Positions 53,887 through 62,205 are shown, counted from the stretch's first letter. The stretch is 64,000 nt of DNA from Poindextera sp036272595 (GCA_036272595.1 DATAYM010000042.1:1-64000); one strand, 5' to 3'. Program-made: numbers and translations. Notes: generated by a model from the sequence alone, not told the origin.

Positions 53887-54017
53887 GGGATGTCTCGACA
53901 GTCAGCAATGGCCGCAAGCGGCGGTACGCGCGCGAGGCGCGGCGGAACGAGGTGGTGAGTCAGGCTTTCCTGTCGCCTCAAAGCTTACCGGCGGACCCGA
54001 AGCCTGGCAACGCCTTC

Positions 54018-54767
54018 CTATCCCCGCGCGCGCTGGGCGAAGGCGGCGATGCGTTCCTGCATGTCCGGGCCGCGGCCCTCGCCGCGATAGATCTCGTGCG
54101 CCAGGCCGGCGGCCAGCGGCAGGCCGTCGGTGCGGTCGAGCAGCCGCTTGTTGGCGGCGTGGCTGAAGGAGGAGTTGGCGGCGATCTCGGCGGCCAGGGC
54201 GTCGATGGCGGCGTCGAACTCGGCGTCGGGGACGCAGACATTGGCCAGGCCCATGGCCTCCGCTTGGCGGCCGGAATAGGTGCGGCAGGTGAACATCATC
54301 TCGCGCGCCCTGGTGGTCCCCACCCGGCGCGGCAGGCGCTGGCTGAGGCCCCAGACCGGGGTGAGCGCCCACTTGGCGTGGGTGTCGGCGAACTTGGCGC
54401 TCTCGGCGGCGACGATCAGGTCGCCGGCCAGGGCCAGCTCCAGCGCCCCGGTGTAGCAGTGGCCGTGCACGGCGCTGATCACCGGCAGGGCGAGGCTCGC
54501 CAGCCGCTCGATCACCTTGGACTGGAAGTTGGGCTCCGGCAGCCGCTCGCCGGCGGCGATGTCGCCGAGATCGTGCCCGGCCGAGAAACAGCGGCCGGCG
54601 CCGCGCAGCACCACCACCGCCGCATCGCCCGGATCGGCGGCCAGGGCCCGCACCTGGGCGTCGAGCGCCTGGAACACCCCGACATTGAGCGAATTCAGCT
54701 TGTCCGGCCGGTTCAGGATCAGATGCACCGCCGGTCCCCGGCGTTCGTTCAAGACAAGCTCGGTCAT
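54018..54767 (-). CDS. Enoyl-CoA hydratase/isomerase family protein, atypical active site
   Basis: The 249-residue crotonase-fold protein has LNRPDKLNSLN, the oxyanion-hole segment GRCFSAGHDLGD and the first catalytic Glu in TGALELALAGD. The second Glu, usually in PE at the next loop, is replaced by THAKWALTPVWGLSQRL (His in place of Glu). It therefore probably does not hydrate enoyl-CoA like classical EchA, but may isomerise, hydrolyse or do another CoA reaction. The ATG at 54767 has GGGAG 10 nt upstream. The frame extends upstream without homology. Confidence 0.85.
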   Translation of the reverse strand: MTELVLNERRGPAVHLILNRPDKLNSLNVGVFQALDAQVRALAADPGDAAVVVLRGAGRCFSAGHDLGDIAAGERLPEPNFQSKVIERLASLALPVISAVHGHCYTGALELALAGDLIVAAESAKFADTHAKWALTPVWGLSQRLPRRVGTTRAREMMFTCRTYSGRQAEAMGLANVCVPDAEFDAAIDALAAEIAANSSFSHAANKRLLDRTDGLPLAAGLAHEIYRGEGRGPDMQERIAAFAQRARG

Positions 54768-54849
54768 GCGGATCGTGCTCCCGGTGGTTATCGGCGCGAC
54801 CAACCCAGTCCGTATCGGCGGCCTTGTCAAAGGCCGTTTTTGCCGGCCT

Positions 54850-56163
54850 TCACGGCGAGGGACTTGACCCAGCCGCCTGCCATCCGCGGCACAGGCCTCC
54901 TCCGATGAGCTTCTCGCGCACCACCTCAAGCCGCATCTGGGTGAAAGAGACCCCGCACCAGGGATCGATCTCCGCCTCCGCCTCTTCCGACCGGCCTTCG
55001 GAAAGCAGGATTCCGGCCAGATGCAGATGCAGCTCGGGGACGATCAGCGCCGGCAGATCGTGCGGGCTGGCGTCATAGGCGTTGATGGCCGCCCGCGCCT
55101 CCTGCTCGGCGTCGCCCATGTCCTGGGCCGACAGAAAATACAGGCTGCGAATGAAGTGGGTCCGGGGGTCGCGTGGAAACTGGCGCACCAGGTCAGCCGC
55201 ACGATCACCGAAACCAGGCGCGCGCAGGGTCTCGGCCGTGACTTTCGGCAGGGTCGTCGCGTAGGGCTCGCCGACCGCCGCATAGGCGGGATATCGCGCC
55301 GCCACGAGGGCGAAGGACAGGACCGCCAGCAACAGGCCGCCGAGTCCAATGCCGGTGGCGACGCGCTCGCCGCCGGGATGGGCGCGGCTCTCGGGCCAGA
55401 CCTTCAGCATGATGAAGCCCAGGGCGAGGCCCGCCAGAAAGCCGCCGCCGTGGGCGTTGTAGTCGATATTGACGCCTTGGACGCTTGAGAAGGGGATGAG
55501 AGCCGGCACGGCCAGGCGGGCGACAACAAAGAGATTGCGTCTCCGCTGCAGAATGGCGTGCGGATGAAAGCTGCAGACCAGAGCCGCGCCCAAAAGCCCA
55601 ATGATCGCTCCGGATGCGCCGACCGTCGGCTCTGCGGCGGGATTTATCAGGACCGAGGCCAGGGCCCCGGCGAGACCGCAGACGACGAACAGGGCGGCGA
55701 ACCAGGCGCGCCCCACCAACCGTTCCATCGTCATGCCGACCAGCAACAGGACAACGCCATTGCCGACTATGTGGGCGAGATTGGCGTGGAGCAGAACGGC
55801 CGTCACCAGCCGCCAGGGTTCGAAATCCGAGAACACCAGTTGCCGGCTGGCGGCGCCGAGCGCGACCAGGCTGTTCGGGCCAGGGCTGTCCCCGGCGATC
55901 GGGCCGATGTTGAAACGGCACTCGCCGGCATAGACCAGCGCGAGAATGCCGATGATGGACGCGGTGAGCACGGGCAGCGGCCTTGGCGCCGACCGCGCGT
56001 CCCAGACCGCCTTGGTTTCCGCATCGAGCGGAGTGGGCATGAAGTCCCGCGGCTGCGGTCGGCTATCGCGCGGCGGCGGCAGGGGCCGGCTGTCGCGCGG
56101 CGGCTCGGGAGGCCGCGAGACAGGCTTCACGCCTCGCCGTCCAAAGCTGGCCTGATCGGCCAT
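54850..56163 (-). CDS. Rhomboid family intramembrane serine protease with TPR-like tail
   Basis: The 437-residue protein has a Pro/Arg-rich cytoplasmic N-terminus (1-60) and a rhomboid core with HANLAHIVGNG (Asn135), catalytic GASG (Ser184) and His238 in DYNAHGGG. A further helix at 262-282 and a soluble C-terminus follow, with helix pairs (DLVRQFPRDPRTHFIRSLYFLSA, AEQEARAAINAYDASPHD). It cleaves transmembrane substrates within the membrane. The ATG at 56163 is chosen; the upstream frame to 56289 lacks homology. Confidence 0.88.
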   Translation of the reverse strand: MADQASFGRRGVKPVSRPPEPPRDSRPLPPPRDSRPQPRDFMPTPLDAETKAVWDARSAPRPLPVLTASIIGILALVYAGECRFNIGPIAGDSPGPNSLVALGAASRQLVFSDFEPWRLVTAVLLHANLAHIVGNGVVLLLVGMTMERLVGRAWFAALFVVCGLAGALASVLINPAAEPTVGASGAIIGLLGAALVCSFHPHAILQRRRNLFVVARLAVPALIPFSSVQGVNIDYNAHGGGFLAGLALGFIMLKVWPESRAHPGGERVATGIGLGGLLLAVLSFALVAARYPAYAAVGEPYATTLPKVTAETLRAPGFGDRAADLVRQFPRDPRTHFIRSLYFLSAQDMGDAEQEARAAINAYDASPHDLPALIVPELHLHLAGILLSEGRSEEAEAEIDPWCGVSFTQMRLEVVREKLIGGGLCRGWQAAGSSPSP

Positions 56164-56329
56164 TTGCCCGCCCCGTGCTGTTAGCCGTGAAGCGCGGATG
56201 CGCGACGAATACCCCACATGCGTGCAAGCCCTTAACTTCGCTTTACCGCGCGTCATTAACGCGGCTCTGCGCCGACTGGGCACGGACATGGGCGGCTGCC
56301 TCGAAAGGCCGCCCTTGAGGGAAGGGTTC

Positions 56330-57364
56330 TTACAGCGTCGGGTCCTCGCTCACCTGGACCAGCATCTTGCCGAAGTTGTCGCCGCGCAGCATTTCGGTGA
56401 AGCAGGCCGGAACGTTTTCAAGGCCCTGGCGGATGTCCTCGCGGTATTTCACCTCGCCCGACGCCACCCAAGGACCCATCTGGCGCAGGAAGTCGTCGTG
56501 GTGGCCCTCGACGAACTCGCCGACGAACAGGTCGCGCACGGTGACGCCGCGCGCCTTGAACACCGCTTCGCCGCGGCTCATCAGGTCGGCGCGGGCGTCG
56601 CCGCCGACGTCGCCATAGTGGGCGATCAGGCCGCAGATGGTCATCCGCGCCCCGGGGTTGAACAGCGGCAGCACCGCGTCGAACACCGCTCCGCCGACAT
56701 TCTCGAAATAGACGTCGACCCCCGTCGGGCAGGCCGCTTTCAGATCCTCGGCGAAAGTCGGGCTGAGGTGCGAGACGCAGGCGTCGAAGCCGAGCTCGTC
56801 CACCACGAAGCGGCATTTCGCCTCGCGCCCGGCGATCCCCACCACCCGCGCGCCTTTCAGCCGCGCCAGCTGGCCGGCGATCTGCCCGACCCCGCCGGAG
56901 GCCGCCGACACCACCGCGGTCTCGCCGGGCCTGGGCGCGGCCTGCAGCACCATGCCGGCATAGGCGGTCAGGCCCAGCATGCCGAGCACGCCGACCGCCT
57001 GGGAGATGCGCCCCTGGGCCGGGTCCAGCTTGCGCGGGATCATGTAGGACGGCCGCGCCACGCCCTCGCCCATCAGCCCGTATTCGGCCCAGCCGTTGGT
57101 GTTGAACACCAGGTCGCCGGGCGCGAAGCCGTCCATCCGGCTCTCCACCACCTGGGCGACGGTGCGCGCGTGGCAGGGCGCGCCCGGCGCCTCGACGCCG
57201 CGCTTCTTGTAGCCCCACTGATAGGGGTCCAGGGAGACATAGATGGTGCGCGTCAGCGCCTGGCCGGGCTCCGGTGCGGGCATGGGGCTATCGCGCAGGT
57301 CGAAGGTATCGGCGTCGGGCCAGCCGCCGAGAGGCTTGTCCGACAGGGTCCAGTATCGGTTCAT
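56330..57364 (-). CDS. NADP-dependent oxidoreductase, CurA/leukotriene-B4-dehydrogenase-like MDR
   Basis: The 344-residue MDR starts NRYWTLSDKPLGGWPD and has GLTAYAGMVLQAAPRPGETAVVSAASGGVGQIAGQLARLKGARVVGIAG, YFENVGGAVFDAVLPLFN and the C-terminal GLENVPACFTEMLRGDNFGKMLVQV. This is the layout of curcumin reductase CurA and prostaglandin reductases that reduce alpha,beta-unsaturated carbonyls with NADPH. No metal site. Followed on the same strand by the rhomboid gene 166 bp away. Confidence 0.92.
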   Translation of the reverse strand: MNRYWTLSDKPLGGWPDADTFDLRDSPMPAPEPGQALTRTIYVSLDPYQWGYKKRGVEAPGAPCHARTVAQVVESRMDGFAPGDLVFNTNGWAEYGLMGEGVARPSYMIPRKLDPAQGRISQAVGVLGMLGLTAYAGMVLQAAPRPGETAVVSAASGGVGQIAGQLARLKGARVVGIAGREAKCRFVVDELGFDACVSHLSPTFAEDLKAACPTGVDVYFENVGGAVFDAVLPLFNPGARMTICGLIAHYGDVGGDARADLMSRGEAVFKARGVTVRDLFVGEFVEGHHDDFLRQMGPWVASGEVKYREDIRQGLENVPACFTEMLRGDNFGKMLVQVSEDPTL

Positions 57365-57451
57365 CGGCGCCTCCGCGCGGTCCAGCCCCCTCTGTACGAG
57401 GCCGGCGGCGCGGTTGGCAATCGAGGCGGACCCCCCGCGGGCGGCGCTGCT

Positions 57452-57652
57452 CTAGCGCGCGCCCGCGCCCCGGCGGCGCGCTGGATGATCCGGCTGGCGG
57501 TGCAGGCGGCTTTCGAGGCCGGCGATGTCGGCCTTCAGTTTCGCCATCTCCCGTTCGGTCACGTCCTGGTCGTTTTCCCAGACGGTCATGGCTTCGGACC
57601 TGAAGGCTTCGAGCAATTGACGCAGTGGGGTGAGTTCGTCTGGCCTGGTCAT
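57452..57652 (-). CDS. Small coiled-coil hypothetical protein
   Basis: This 66-residue soluble protein has a helical coiled-coil heptad pattern (LTPLRQLLEAF, REMAKLKADIAGLESRL) and a basic tail PDHPARRRGAGAR. It resembles short bacterial proteins with heptads, but no family is assigned. It is upstream of the CurA-type MDR on the same strand, 87 bp away. Confidence 0.6.
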   Translation of the reverse strand: MTRPDELTPLRQLLEAFRSEAMTVWENDQDVTEREMAKLKADIAGLESRLHRQPDHPARRRGAGAR

Positions 57653-57820
57653 AAGATCATCACGAGGTTCGCGCCGGAAGCGGCGCCTTCAACCGGGTCG
57701 AATCTTGGCTGAGTGCATTACCAACTGGTGAATCATGCTTAACGAGCGATCAACCTTTGCTGTTGGCCGGGCCCGCGAACTATGATGCCGCCGGAAATTG
57801 AACAGCGTCTGGAGAGACCC

Positions 57821-58795
57821 ATGAAGGCGCTGCAGGCGGCCCGGCTGGACACGATCGACGACTACCGGGAGGTCGATCTGCCGACACCCGAGCCCGGAGC
57901 CGGCCAGGTCCGCATCAAGGTCGCCGCCTGCGGCGTCGGCTATGTCGACGCCCTGGTGTCGCTCGGCCGCTATCAGGTCAAGCCGCCGCTGCCGCACACG
58001 CCGGGCGGCGAGGTCGGCGGGACCATCGACGCCCTCGGCGACGGCGTCGACCACCTGGCCGTCGGCGACCGGGTGATGGCGCAGGTCGGCGGCGGCTTCG
58101 CCGAATATGCGCTGGCCTCGGCCCAGGCGGTGGTCCGCATCCCCGCGGCGATGAGCTTCGAACAGGCCTCCGGTTTCCGCATCAACCACCTGACCGCCTT
58201 GCACGGCCTGCGCGACCGCGCCGGTCTGCAAGCCGGCGAGCAGCTTCTGGTCACCGGCGCGGCCGGCGGCGTCGGCATGGCCGCGCTGCAAGTCGGCAAG
58301 CTGATGGGCGCCCGGGTGATCGCCGCGGCGTCCACCGAGGAGAAGCGCGCCTTCGCGCTCGCCAACGGCGCCGACCTGGCCATCGACACCGCGCCCGACG
58401 GCTGGCGCGACCGGCTGAAGGCGCTGACCGGCGGCAAGGGCGTCGACGTGGTCTTCGATCCGACCTGCGGGCCGCTGTTCGAGCTGGCCTTCCGCTCCCT
58501 GGCCTGGCGCGGCCGCCATCTGGTGGTCGGCTTCGCCGGCGGCCCGATTCCCGCCCTGCCGGCCAACCTGCCGCTGATGAAGGGCGCGGCGATGGTCGGA
58601 GTCGACGTGCGGCAGTTTTCGCTGTTCGAGCCGGAAACCGCAGCCACCTATCTGCAGGAACTGCTGGACTGGGTCGCCGATGGCCGCCTGATCCCGCCGA
58701 CCGGCCGCGCCTTCGCCTTCGACCAGGCCCGCGAAGCCCTGACCTTCGCCCTCAGCGGCGCCGGCCTCGGCAAGACGGTGCTGACCATCGGCTAG
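57821..58795 (+). CDS. NADPH:quinone oxidoreductase-type MDR protein
   Basis: The 324-residue MDR has a zinc-free N-terminus (KVAACGVGYVDALVSLGRYQVKPPLPHTPGGEVGG) and the nucleotide site LLVTGAAGGVGMAALQVGKLMGARVIAAAS. It continues with GVDVVFDPTCGPLFE and the end AREALTFALSGAGLGKTVLTIG. It probably reduces quinones or enones with NADPH. The ATG at 57821 has GGAGAG just upstream and is preferred over the ATG at 57782. Followed by a GC hairpin. Confidence 0.92.
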   Translation: MKALQAARLDTIDDYREVDLPTPEPGAGQVRIKVAACGVGYVDALVSLGRYQVKPPLPHTPGGEVGGTIDALGDGVDHLAVGDRVMAQVGGGFAEYALASAQAVVRIPAAMSFEQASGFRINHLTALHGLRDRAGLQAGEQLLVTGAAGGVGMAALQVGKLMGARVIAAASTEEKRAFALANGADLAIDTAPDGWRDRLKALTGGKGVDVVFDPTCGPLFELAFRSLAWRGRHLVVGFAGGPIPALPANLPLMKGAAMVGVDVRQFSLFEPETAATYLQELLDWVADGRLIPPTGRAFAFDQAREALTFALSGAGLGKTVLTIG

Positions 58796-58808
58796 GGTCG
58801 CGTAACCA

Positions 58809-58838
58809 CGCCGGGCTTTTCCGGCGGCGCCCTTCTTT
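58809..58838 (+). terminator. Possible Rho-independent terminator after the quinone-reductase gene
   Basis: CGCCGG-GCTTTT-CCGGCG forms a 6-bp GC stem, followed by GCGCCCTTCTTTT with a broken T-run. It lies 14 bp after the stop at 58795. Weak but well placed. Confidence 0.4.
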
Positions 58839-58914
58839 TCCGTCAGCTCAACTTTGAGGTTGGGGCGTCCCGTGTTTTCAGCGATGATTCTGGCGCACGC
58901 CGGGGGGAGTGGTC

Positions 58915-59178
58915 ATGATGCTATCGAGACTGGCGGGTGTCATCGCCGTGTTGGGCCTATTGAGTGGCTGCGCAAACCATCCCGTCGACTGTACCGTCGG
59001 CATCCACCACTCAGATTGTGCGCCCGGCACGCCTGGCTATGACAACCCCGACAAGTTCGCGGTTGCGGATGATCAGGAGTGCCGGAGCTACGGGCTCACC
59101 CCCGGCACGTCGCAGTACGCCGACTGCCGCGTGAAGCTCAACGCCGCTCATCAAGCACCGGCCGGCCTGCTCCAATAG
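58915..59178 (+). CDS. Small lipoprotein
   Basis: The 87-residue protein has a signal and lipobox (GLLSGC, Cys about residue 19). The mature part has Cys pairs (CTVGIHHSDC and CRSYGLTPGTSQYADC) and fits a family of short exported lipoproteins with a CRSYG-like motif found in many Proteobacteria. A GGGGGGAG site precedes the ATG at 58915; a GTG two codons earlier is also in frame. Function unknown. Confidence 0.75.
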   Translation: MMLSRLAGVIAVLGLLSGCANHPVDCTVGIHHSDCAPGTPGYDNPDKFAVADDQECRSYGLTPGTSQYADCRVKLNAAHQAPAGLLQ

Positions 59179-59244
59179 CTAATCGCGAGCGACGTACCGT
59201 TTTTGTGAAAGTCCGGGCCTCAGAGTGGCCGCTTCATGGCCGCC

Positions 59245-59604
59245 TCACTGATGGTGCCCCAACTCGCCTTGCCGGGTGCGCTGCTCGCCGACCGCCGCCC
59301 GCATCAGCTCATCGCCGATCTCGCGGATGGCGGCCAGGCATTCGGCGCGGCCGGTTTCGGTGAGGTTGTAGCCGCGGCCGTCGAAGTCGACGGCCTCAGT
59401 GTCCATGGCCTGACGGATCTGCGGGATGTGGTGGCGGCGCATGGAGGCGGGGGTGTGGCCGGTCTCGCGGGCCAGTTCGGCGGCCGGCGCCGAGGCGCCG
59501 CCGCAGCGCCGCCACAGGGCCAGCAGCACCCGCCCCGAGCCCGGCTCCAGCCCGAACCAGTGCTGGAAGGCCATGGCCGCGGCGGCGTCGGCGGCGCCGC
59601 TCAT
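59245..59604 (-). CDS. Hypothetical winged-HTH-like protein of the S24-repressor cassette
   Basis: The 119-residue protein has LLALWRRCGGASAPAAELARETG, HTPASMRRHHIPQIRQAM and YNLTETGRAECLAAIREIG, a helix-helix-strand layout like a winged HTH. No named family is recognised. Its ATG overlaps the stop of the upstream gene (ATGA), so the two are co-translated. It belongs to the leftward arm of the cassette controlled by the S24 repressor. Confidence 0.65.
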   Translation of the reverse strand: MSGAADAAAAMAFQHWFGLEPGSGRVLLALWRRCGGASAPAAELARETGHTPASMRRHHIPQIRQAMDTEAVDFDGRGYNLTETGRAECLAAIREIGDELMRAAVGEQRTRQGELGHHQ

Positions 59605-59990
59605 GACGCCCTCCCCGCCTTCAGCGCCCTCACCGCGCTGAGCTGCGCCTGCAGCAGGGCGCGGACGAAGTCGGCGTCGCGCTGCTCGGGCGCGCCGGGC
59701 AGCTCGGGCCAGCCTTCGTCGGCTTCGGGCCCGTCATCGTCGGCGTCGGCGGTTTCGCGGTCCACGATCGCCCCCTCGCCGCCGGGGTGGCGGCATAGGC
59801 CGAGGGCGCGGCGGCGGGAGGAGACGGCGCTGGCGGTGCGCGGCGGGCCAAGGCCGCTCGCCGCCTCCGCCGCGGTCCGGTCCGGCCAGTGCGGATGGTG
59901 GTACAGCACCTCGTCCTGGGCCTCGGTCCAGGCGTCGCTGCGGACGAGGGGGCGGGTGGTCGAACAGGTCAGGGAGCGATGCGTGTTCAT
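59601..59990 (-). CDS. Hypothetical protein with SANT/Myb-like motif
   Basis: The 129-residue protein has an N-terminal motif WTEAQDEVLYHHPHWPDRTAAEAASGL, RTASAVSSRRRALGL that reads like a SANT/Myb or GcrA-type helix-turn-helix (Trp, Asp/Glu and final RxxLGL). It continues with an acidic linker and an amphipathic C-terminus (DADFVRALLQAQLSAVRALK). It is divergent from the S24-type repressor and starts 12 bp from its operator, so it is probably repressed by it. Confidence 0.65.
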   Translation of the reverse strand: MNTHRSLTCSTTRPLVRSDAWTEAQDEVLYHHPHWPDRTAAEAASGLGPPRTASAVSSRRRALGLCRHPGGEGAIVDRETADADDDGPEADEGWPELPGAPEQRDADFVRALLQAQLSAVRALKAGRAS

Positions 59991-60001
59991 GGCCGGAAGT
60001 T

Positions 60002-60036
60002 GAGCACGTTTTGTGCTCTGTGCAAGCACAAAATGT
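60002..60036. promoter_or_regulatory. Palindromic operator between the two arms of the S24-repressor cassette
   Basis: ACGTTTTGTGCT (60006-60017) and AGCACAAAATGT (60025-60036) are inverted with one mismatch, spaced by 7 nt. Overlapping the left arm is GAGCAC-GTTTT-GTGCTC (60002-60018), a perfect 6-bp inverted repeat. The half-site TTTTGTGCT is thus present in both arms. It is positioned to repress both divergent genes. Confidence 0.75.
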
Positions 60037-60075
60037 CGTTAGCAAGAAATTTGCTGAACGGCGACACTGTCGCCC

Positions 60076-60657
60076 ATGACGGTGGGGCAGCGGATCAAGC
60101 ATGCGCGGGAACAGCTGGGCTGGTCGCAGACCCGGCTGGCCGCCGCCGTGCACCAGGCCCAGACCACCATCTCCTCCTGGGAGCGCGACCGCACCGAGCC
60201 GACCCGCGAGGACGTGGCGCGGGTGGCCGCCGCCCTGGGGGTCACCGTCGGCGCCCTTGAGCGCGGCGACGAGGCCGGCCTGCGCGCCACGCCGCTGGTC
60301 GGCTATGTCGGCGCCGGGGGCCAGTTCTACTTCGGCGCGGCCGACGAAGGCCTTGGCGAGGTGCCGATTCCCGAGGGCGGCACCGAACAGACCCGCGCCG
60401 CCGAGATTCGCGGCGAGAGCCTCGGGCCGCTGTTCGAGCACTGGCTGGTCTATTACGACGACGTGCGCACGCCGGTGACCCCGGACCTGATCGGCCAGCT
60501 GTGCATCGTCGGCCTGCCCGACGACCGGGTGCTGGTGAAGAAGATACAGCCCAGCCGCACGCCCGGCCTCTACCACCTGCTGTCCAACACCGAGGCGCCG
60601 CTGCTGGACCAGGAGGTGGTGTGGGCGGCGCGCATCCGCAGCATGGCGCCGCGATAG
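60076..60657 (+). CDS. LexA/CI-type repressor: XRE HTH plus S24 peptidase-like domain
   Basis: The 193-residue protein has an XRE HTH (GQRIKHAREQLGWSQTRLAAAV, QAQTTISSWERDRTEPT) and an S24-like C-terminal domain. The domain has a putative cleavage pair Ala80-Gly81 (GYVGAGG), Ser115 in RGESLGP and Lys155/156 in RVLVKKIQ. Ala to Ser spacing is 35 residues, exactly as in E. coli LexA (84 to 119), and Ser to Lys spacing is similar (40-41 against 37). This argues for a self-cleaving, RecA-responsive repressor of the lambda CI kind. It is flanked by two related operators and is divergent from a gene pair. Confidence 0.88.
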   Translation: MTVGQRIKHAREQLGWSQTRLAAAVHQAQTTISSWERDRTEPTREDVARVAAALGVTVGALERGDEAGLRATPLVGYVGAGGQFYFGAADEGLGEVPIPEGGTEQTRAAEIRGESLGPLFEHWLVYYDDVRTPVTPDLIGQLCIVGLPDDRVLVKKIQPSRTPGLYHLLSNTEAPLLDQEVVWAARIRSMAPR

Positions 60658-60678
60658 AGGCCCTCTTCCCGCCATAAT

Positions 60679-60713
60679 ACAAATTGTGCTTGACCGGCTT
60701 CAGCACGTATTGT
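60679..60713. promoter_or_regulatory. Second operator-like palindrome before the downstream gene pair
   Basis: ACAAATTGTGCT (60679-60690) and AGCACGTATTGT (60702-60713) are imperfect inverted copies. Reversed, the right arm is ACAATACGTGCT, sharing the ACA-GTGCT skeleton with the operator at 60006-60036. It lies 31 bp before the ATG of the next gene, exactly where a repressor would block transcription. This suggests one regulator controls both arms. Confidence 0.65.
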
Positions 60714-60744
60714 CATGTCCGGCGCTCCCACCGGGAGACCGCCC

Positions 60745-61080
60745 ATGCCGCTCGCCGCCTCCGAAGCCGCCCTGATCGCCGCGCCGCTGCTGCCCGGCGA
60801 GCGTCTGCTGCACGGCCGGGTCTGGATCTTCGACCACGAGCTGCGCAACGACTTCCTGGCCGCCCAGGCCATGTGGCGGGCGCTGTGGGAGCCGCCGCGG
60901 CTGGCGAGCCTGAGCGATGCGGCCCTCACCGGCCTCTTCTACCGCACCCTGCGCTACGACACGATGGTCAGCCGCGACGGCGGCTCGATGGAGCCCTTCC
61001 TGGTGACCATCGCCACCGAGCGCGCCGCCCGCAAGGCCGCCGCGGCTGGAGCACCGGCCGCCGAACCGAGGGCCGCGTGA
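60745..61080 (+). CDS. Hypothetical protein, downstream arm of the S24-repressor cassette
   Basis: The 111-residue protein starts MPLAASEAALIAAPLLPGERLL, has WIFDHELRNDFLAAQAMWRALWEPPRL and TGLFYRTLRYDTMVSRDG, and ends in an Ala-rich helix. No known domain is recognised. The ATG at 60745 has GGGAG 8 nt upstream. An earlier ATG at 60715 lies right after the operator arm and lacks a ribosome site, so 60745 is chosen. Its stop overlaps the start of the next gene (TGATG). Confidence 0.6.
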   Translation: MPLAASEAALIAAPLLPGERLLHGRVWIFDHELRNDFLAAQAMWRALWEPPRLASLSDAALTGLFYRTLRYDTMVSRDGGSMEPFLVTIATERAARKAAAAGAPAAEPRAA

Positions 61081-61367
61081 TGCGCGCCTTCGACCGCTAC
61101 GCCCTCTCCCGCGCCGCCGGCCGCGTCGTCGGTCTCCGCGGCGGCGACAGCGATGGGACCGCCGACCGCCAGGTCGAGCTGGACCCGCGCTTCGCCGCCG
61201 CCCTGCACGTCCTGCACCTTGCCGAACTGCTTCACGCCCGCCGCCGCGGCGAGCGCCCCGCCGCCGAACATCACCGCGCCCGCGCCGCCGAACTCGCCTG
61301 GGCCCTCCACCAACTCGACGCTTGGCGCAGGGCTGCCGGAGGGCGGCCGCAGGCGACGCCGGCGTGA
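61080..61367 (+). CDS. Hypothetical helical protein, last gene of the cassette
   Basis: The 95-residue protein has RAFDRYALSRAAGRVVG and mainly helical Ala/Arg-rich sequence (LAELLHARRRGERPAAEHH). It contains no recognised domain. Translational coupling with the preceding gene indicates one operon. Codon bias is the same as the surroundings. Confidence 0.55.
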   Translation: MRAFDRYALSRAAGRVVGLRGGDSDGTADRQVELDPRFAAALHVLHLAELLHARRRGERPAAEHHRARAAELAWALHQLDAWRRAAGGRPQATPA

Positions 61368-61428
61368 AGAACCCGTCACCCCGATGGCGCCCCCGTGCTA
61401 GCCTCATCGCAAAGGCGGAGGAGCTCCC

Positions 61429-62205
61429 ATGGCCCGGCGGTATGTGGATCTGTCGATCGCCATCGAGGTCGGAATCCCCTCCGATCCGCCGGGGATGGAG
61501 CCGCGGATCACCTATACGGCGCACCGGGACTCCGTGCCGCAGATGGCCGTCTCCTTTCCCGGCCTGACCGCCGACGACCTGCCTGACGGCGAGGGCTGGG
61601 CGGTGGAGCGGGTGCAGCTGTCCACCCACAACGGCACCCACATGGACGCGCCCTGGCACTTCCATTCCACCACCGACCACGGCGCCCGCCGCGCCCCGAC
61701 CATCGACGAGACGCCGCTGGACCAGTGTTTCCGGCCCGGGGTGAAGCTGGATTTCCGCGACTTCCCCGACGGCTATGTGGCCGCCGCCGATGTCGAGGCC
61801 GAGCTGAAGCGCATCGGTCACGAACTCGCCCCCTACGACATCGTGGTGGTCAACACCCGCGCCGGAGAGGCGTTCGGCCAGCCGGACTACATCCACGCCG
61901 GCTGCGGCATGGGACGGGAAGCGACCCTCTACCTCACCGAGCGCGGGGTGCGGGTGGTCGGCACCGATGCCTGGTCGTGGGACGCGCCGTTCAGCCACAC
62001 CGCCCGCCGATGGGCGGAAAAGCGCGACCCGTCGATCATCTGGGAAGGCCACAAGGCCGGCCGCGAGATCCCCTATTGGCAGATGGAGAAACTCGCCAAC
62101 CTGGCCTCGCTGCCGCCGGACGGATTCGACATCTGCTGTTTCCCGGTGAAGATCAAGGCCGCCTCCGCCGGCTGGTCCCGCGTGGTGGCGATCTTCGAGG
62201 ACTGA
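61429..62205 (+). CDS. Cyclase family (kynurenine-formamidase-like) hydrolase
   Basis: The 258-residue metal hydrolase has the cyclase family motif HNGTHMDAPWHF (His67, His71, Asp73, His77) and YDIVVVNTRAGEAFGQPDYIHAGCGMGREA. It is similar to KynB-type formamidases and to uncharacterised cyclases. The reaction (amide or lactone hydrolysis) is uncertain. It follows the cassette by 61 bp and has its own AGGAGCTCCC ribosome site, so it is probably separate. Confidence 0.88.
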   Translation: MARRYVDLSIAIEVGIPSDPPGMEPRITYTAHRDSVPQMAVSFPGLTADDLPDGEGWAVERVQLSTHNGTHMDAPWHFHSTTDHGARRAPTIDETPLDQCFRPGVKLDFRDFPDGYVAAADVEAELKRIGHELAPYDIVVVNTRAGEAFGQPDYIHAGCGMGREATLYLTERGVRVVGTDAWSWDAPFSHTARRWAEKRDPSIIWEGHKAGREIPYWQMEKLANLASLPPDGFDICCFPVKIKAASAGWSRVVAIFED

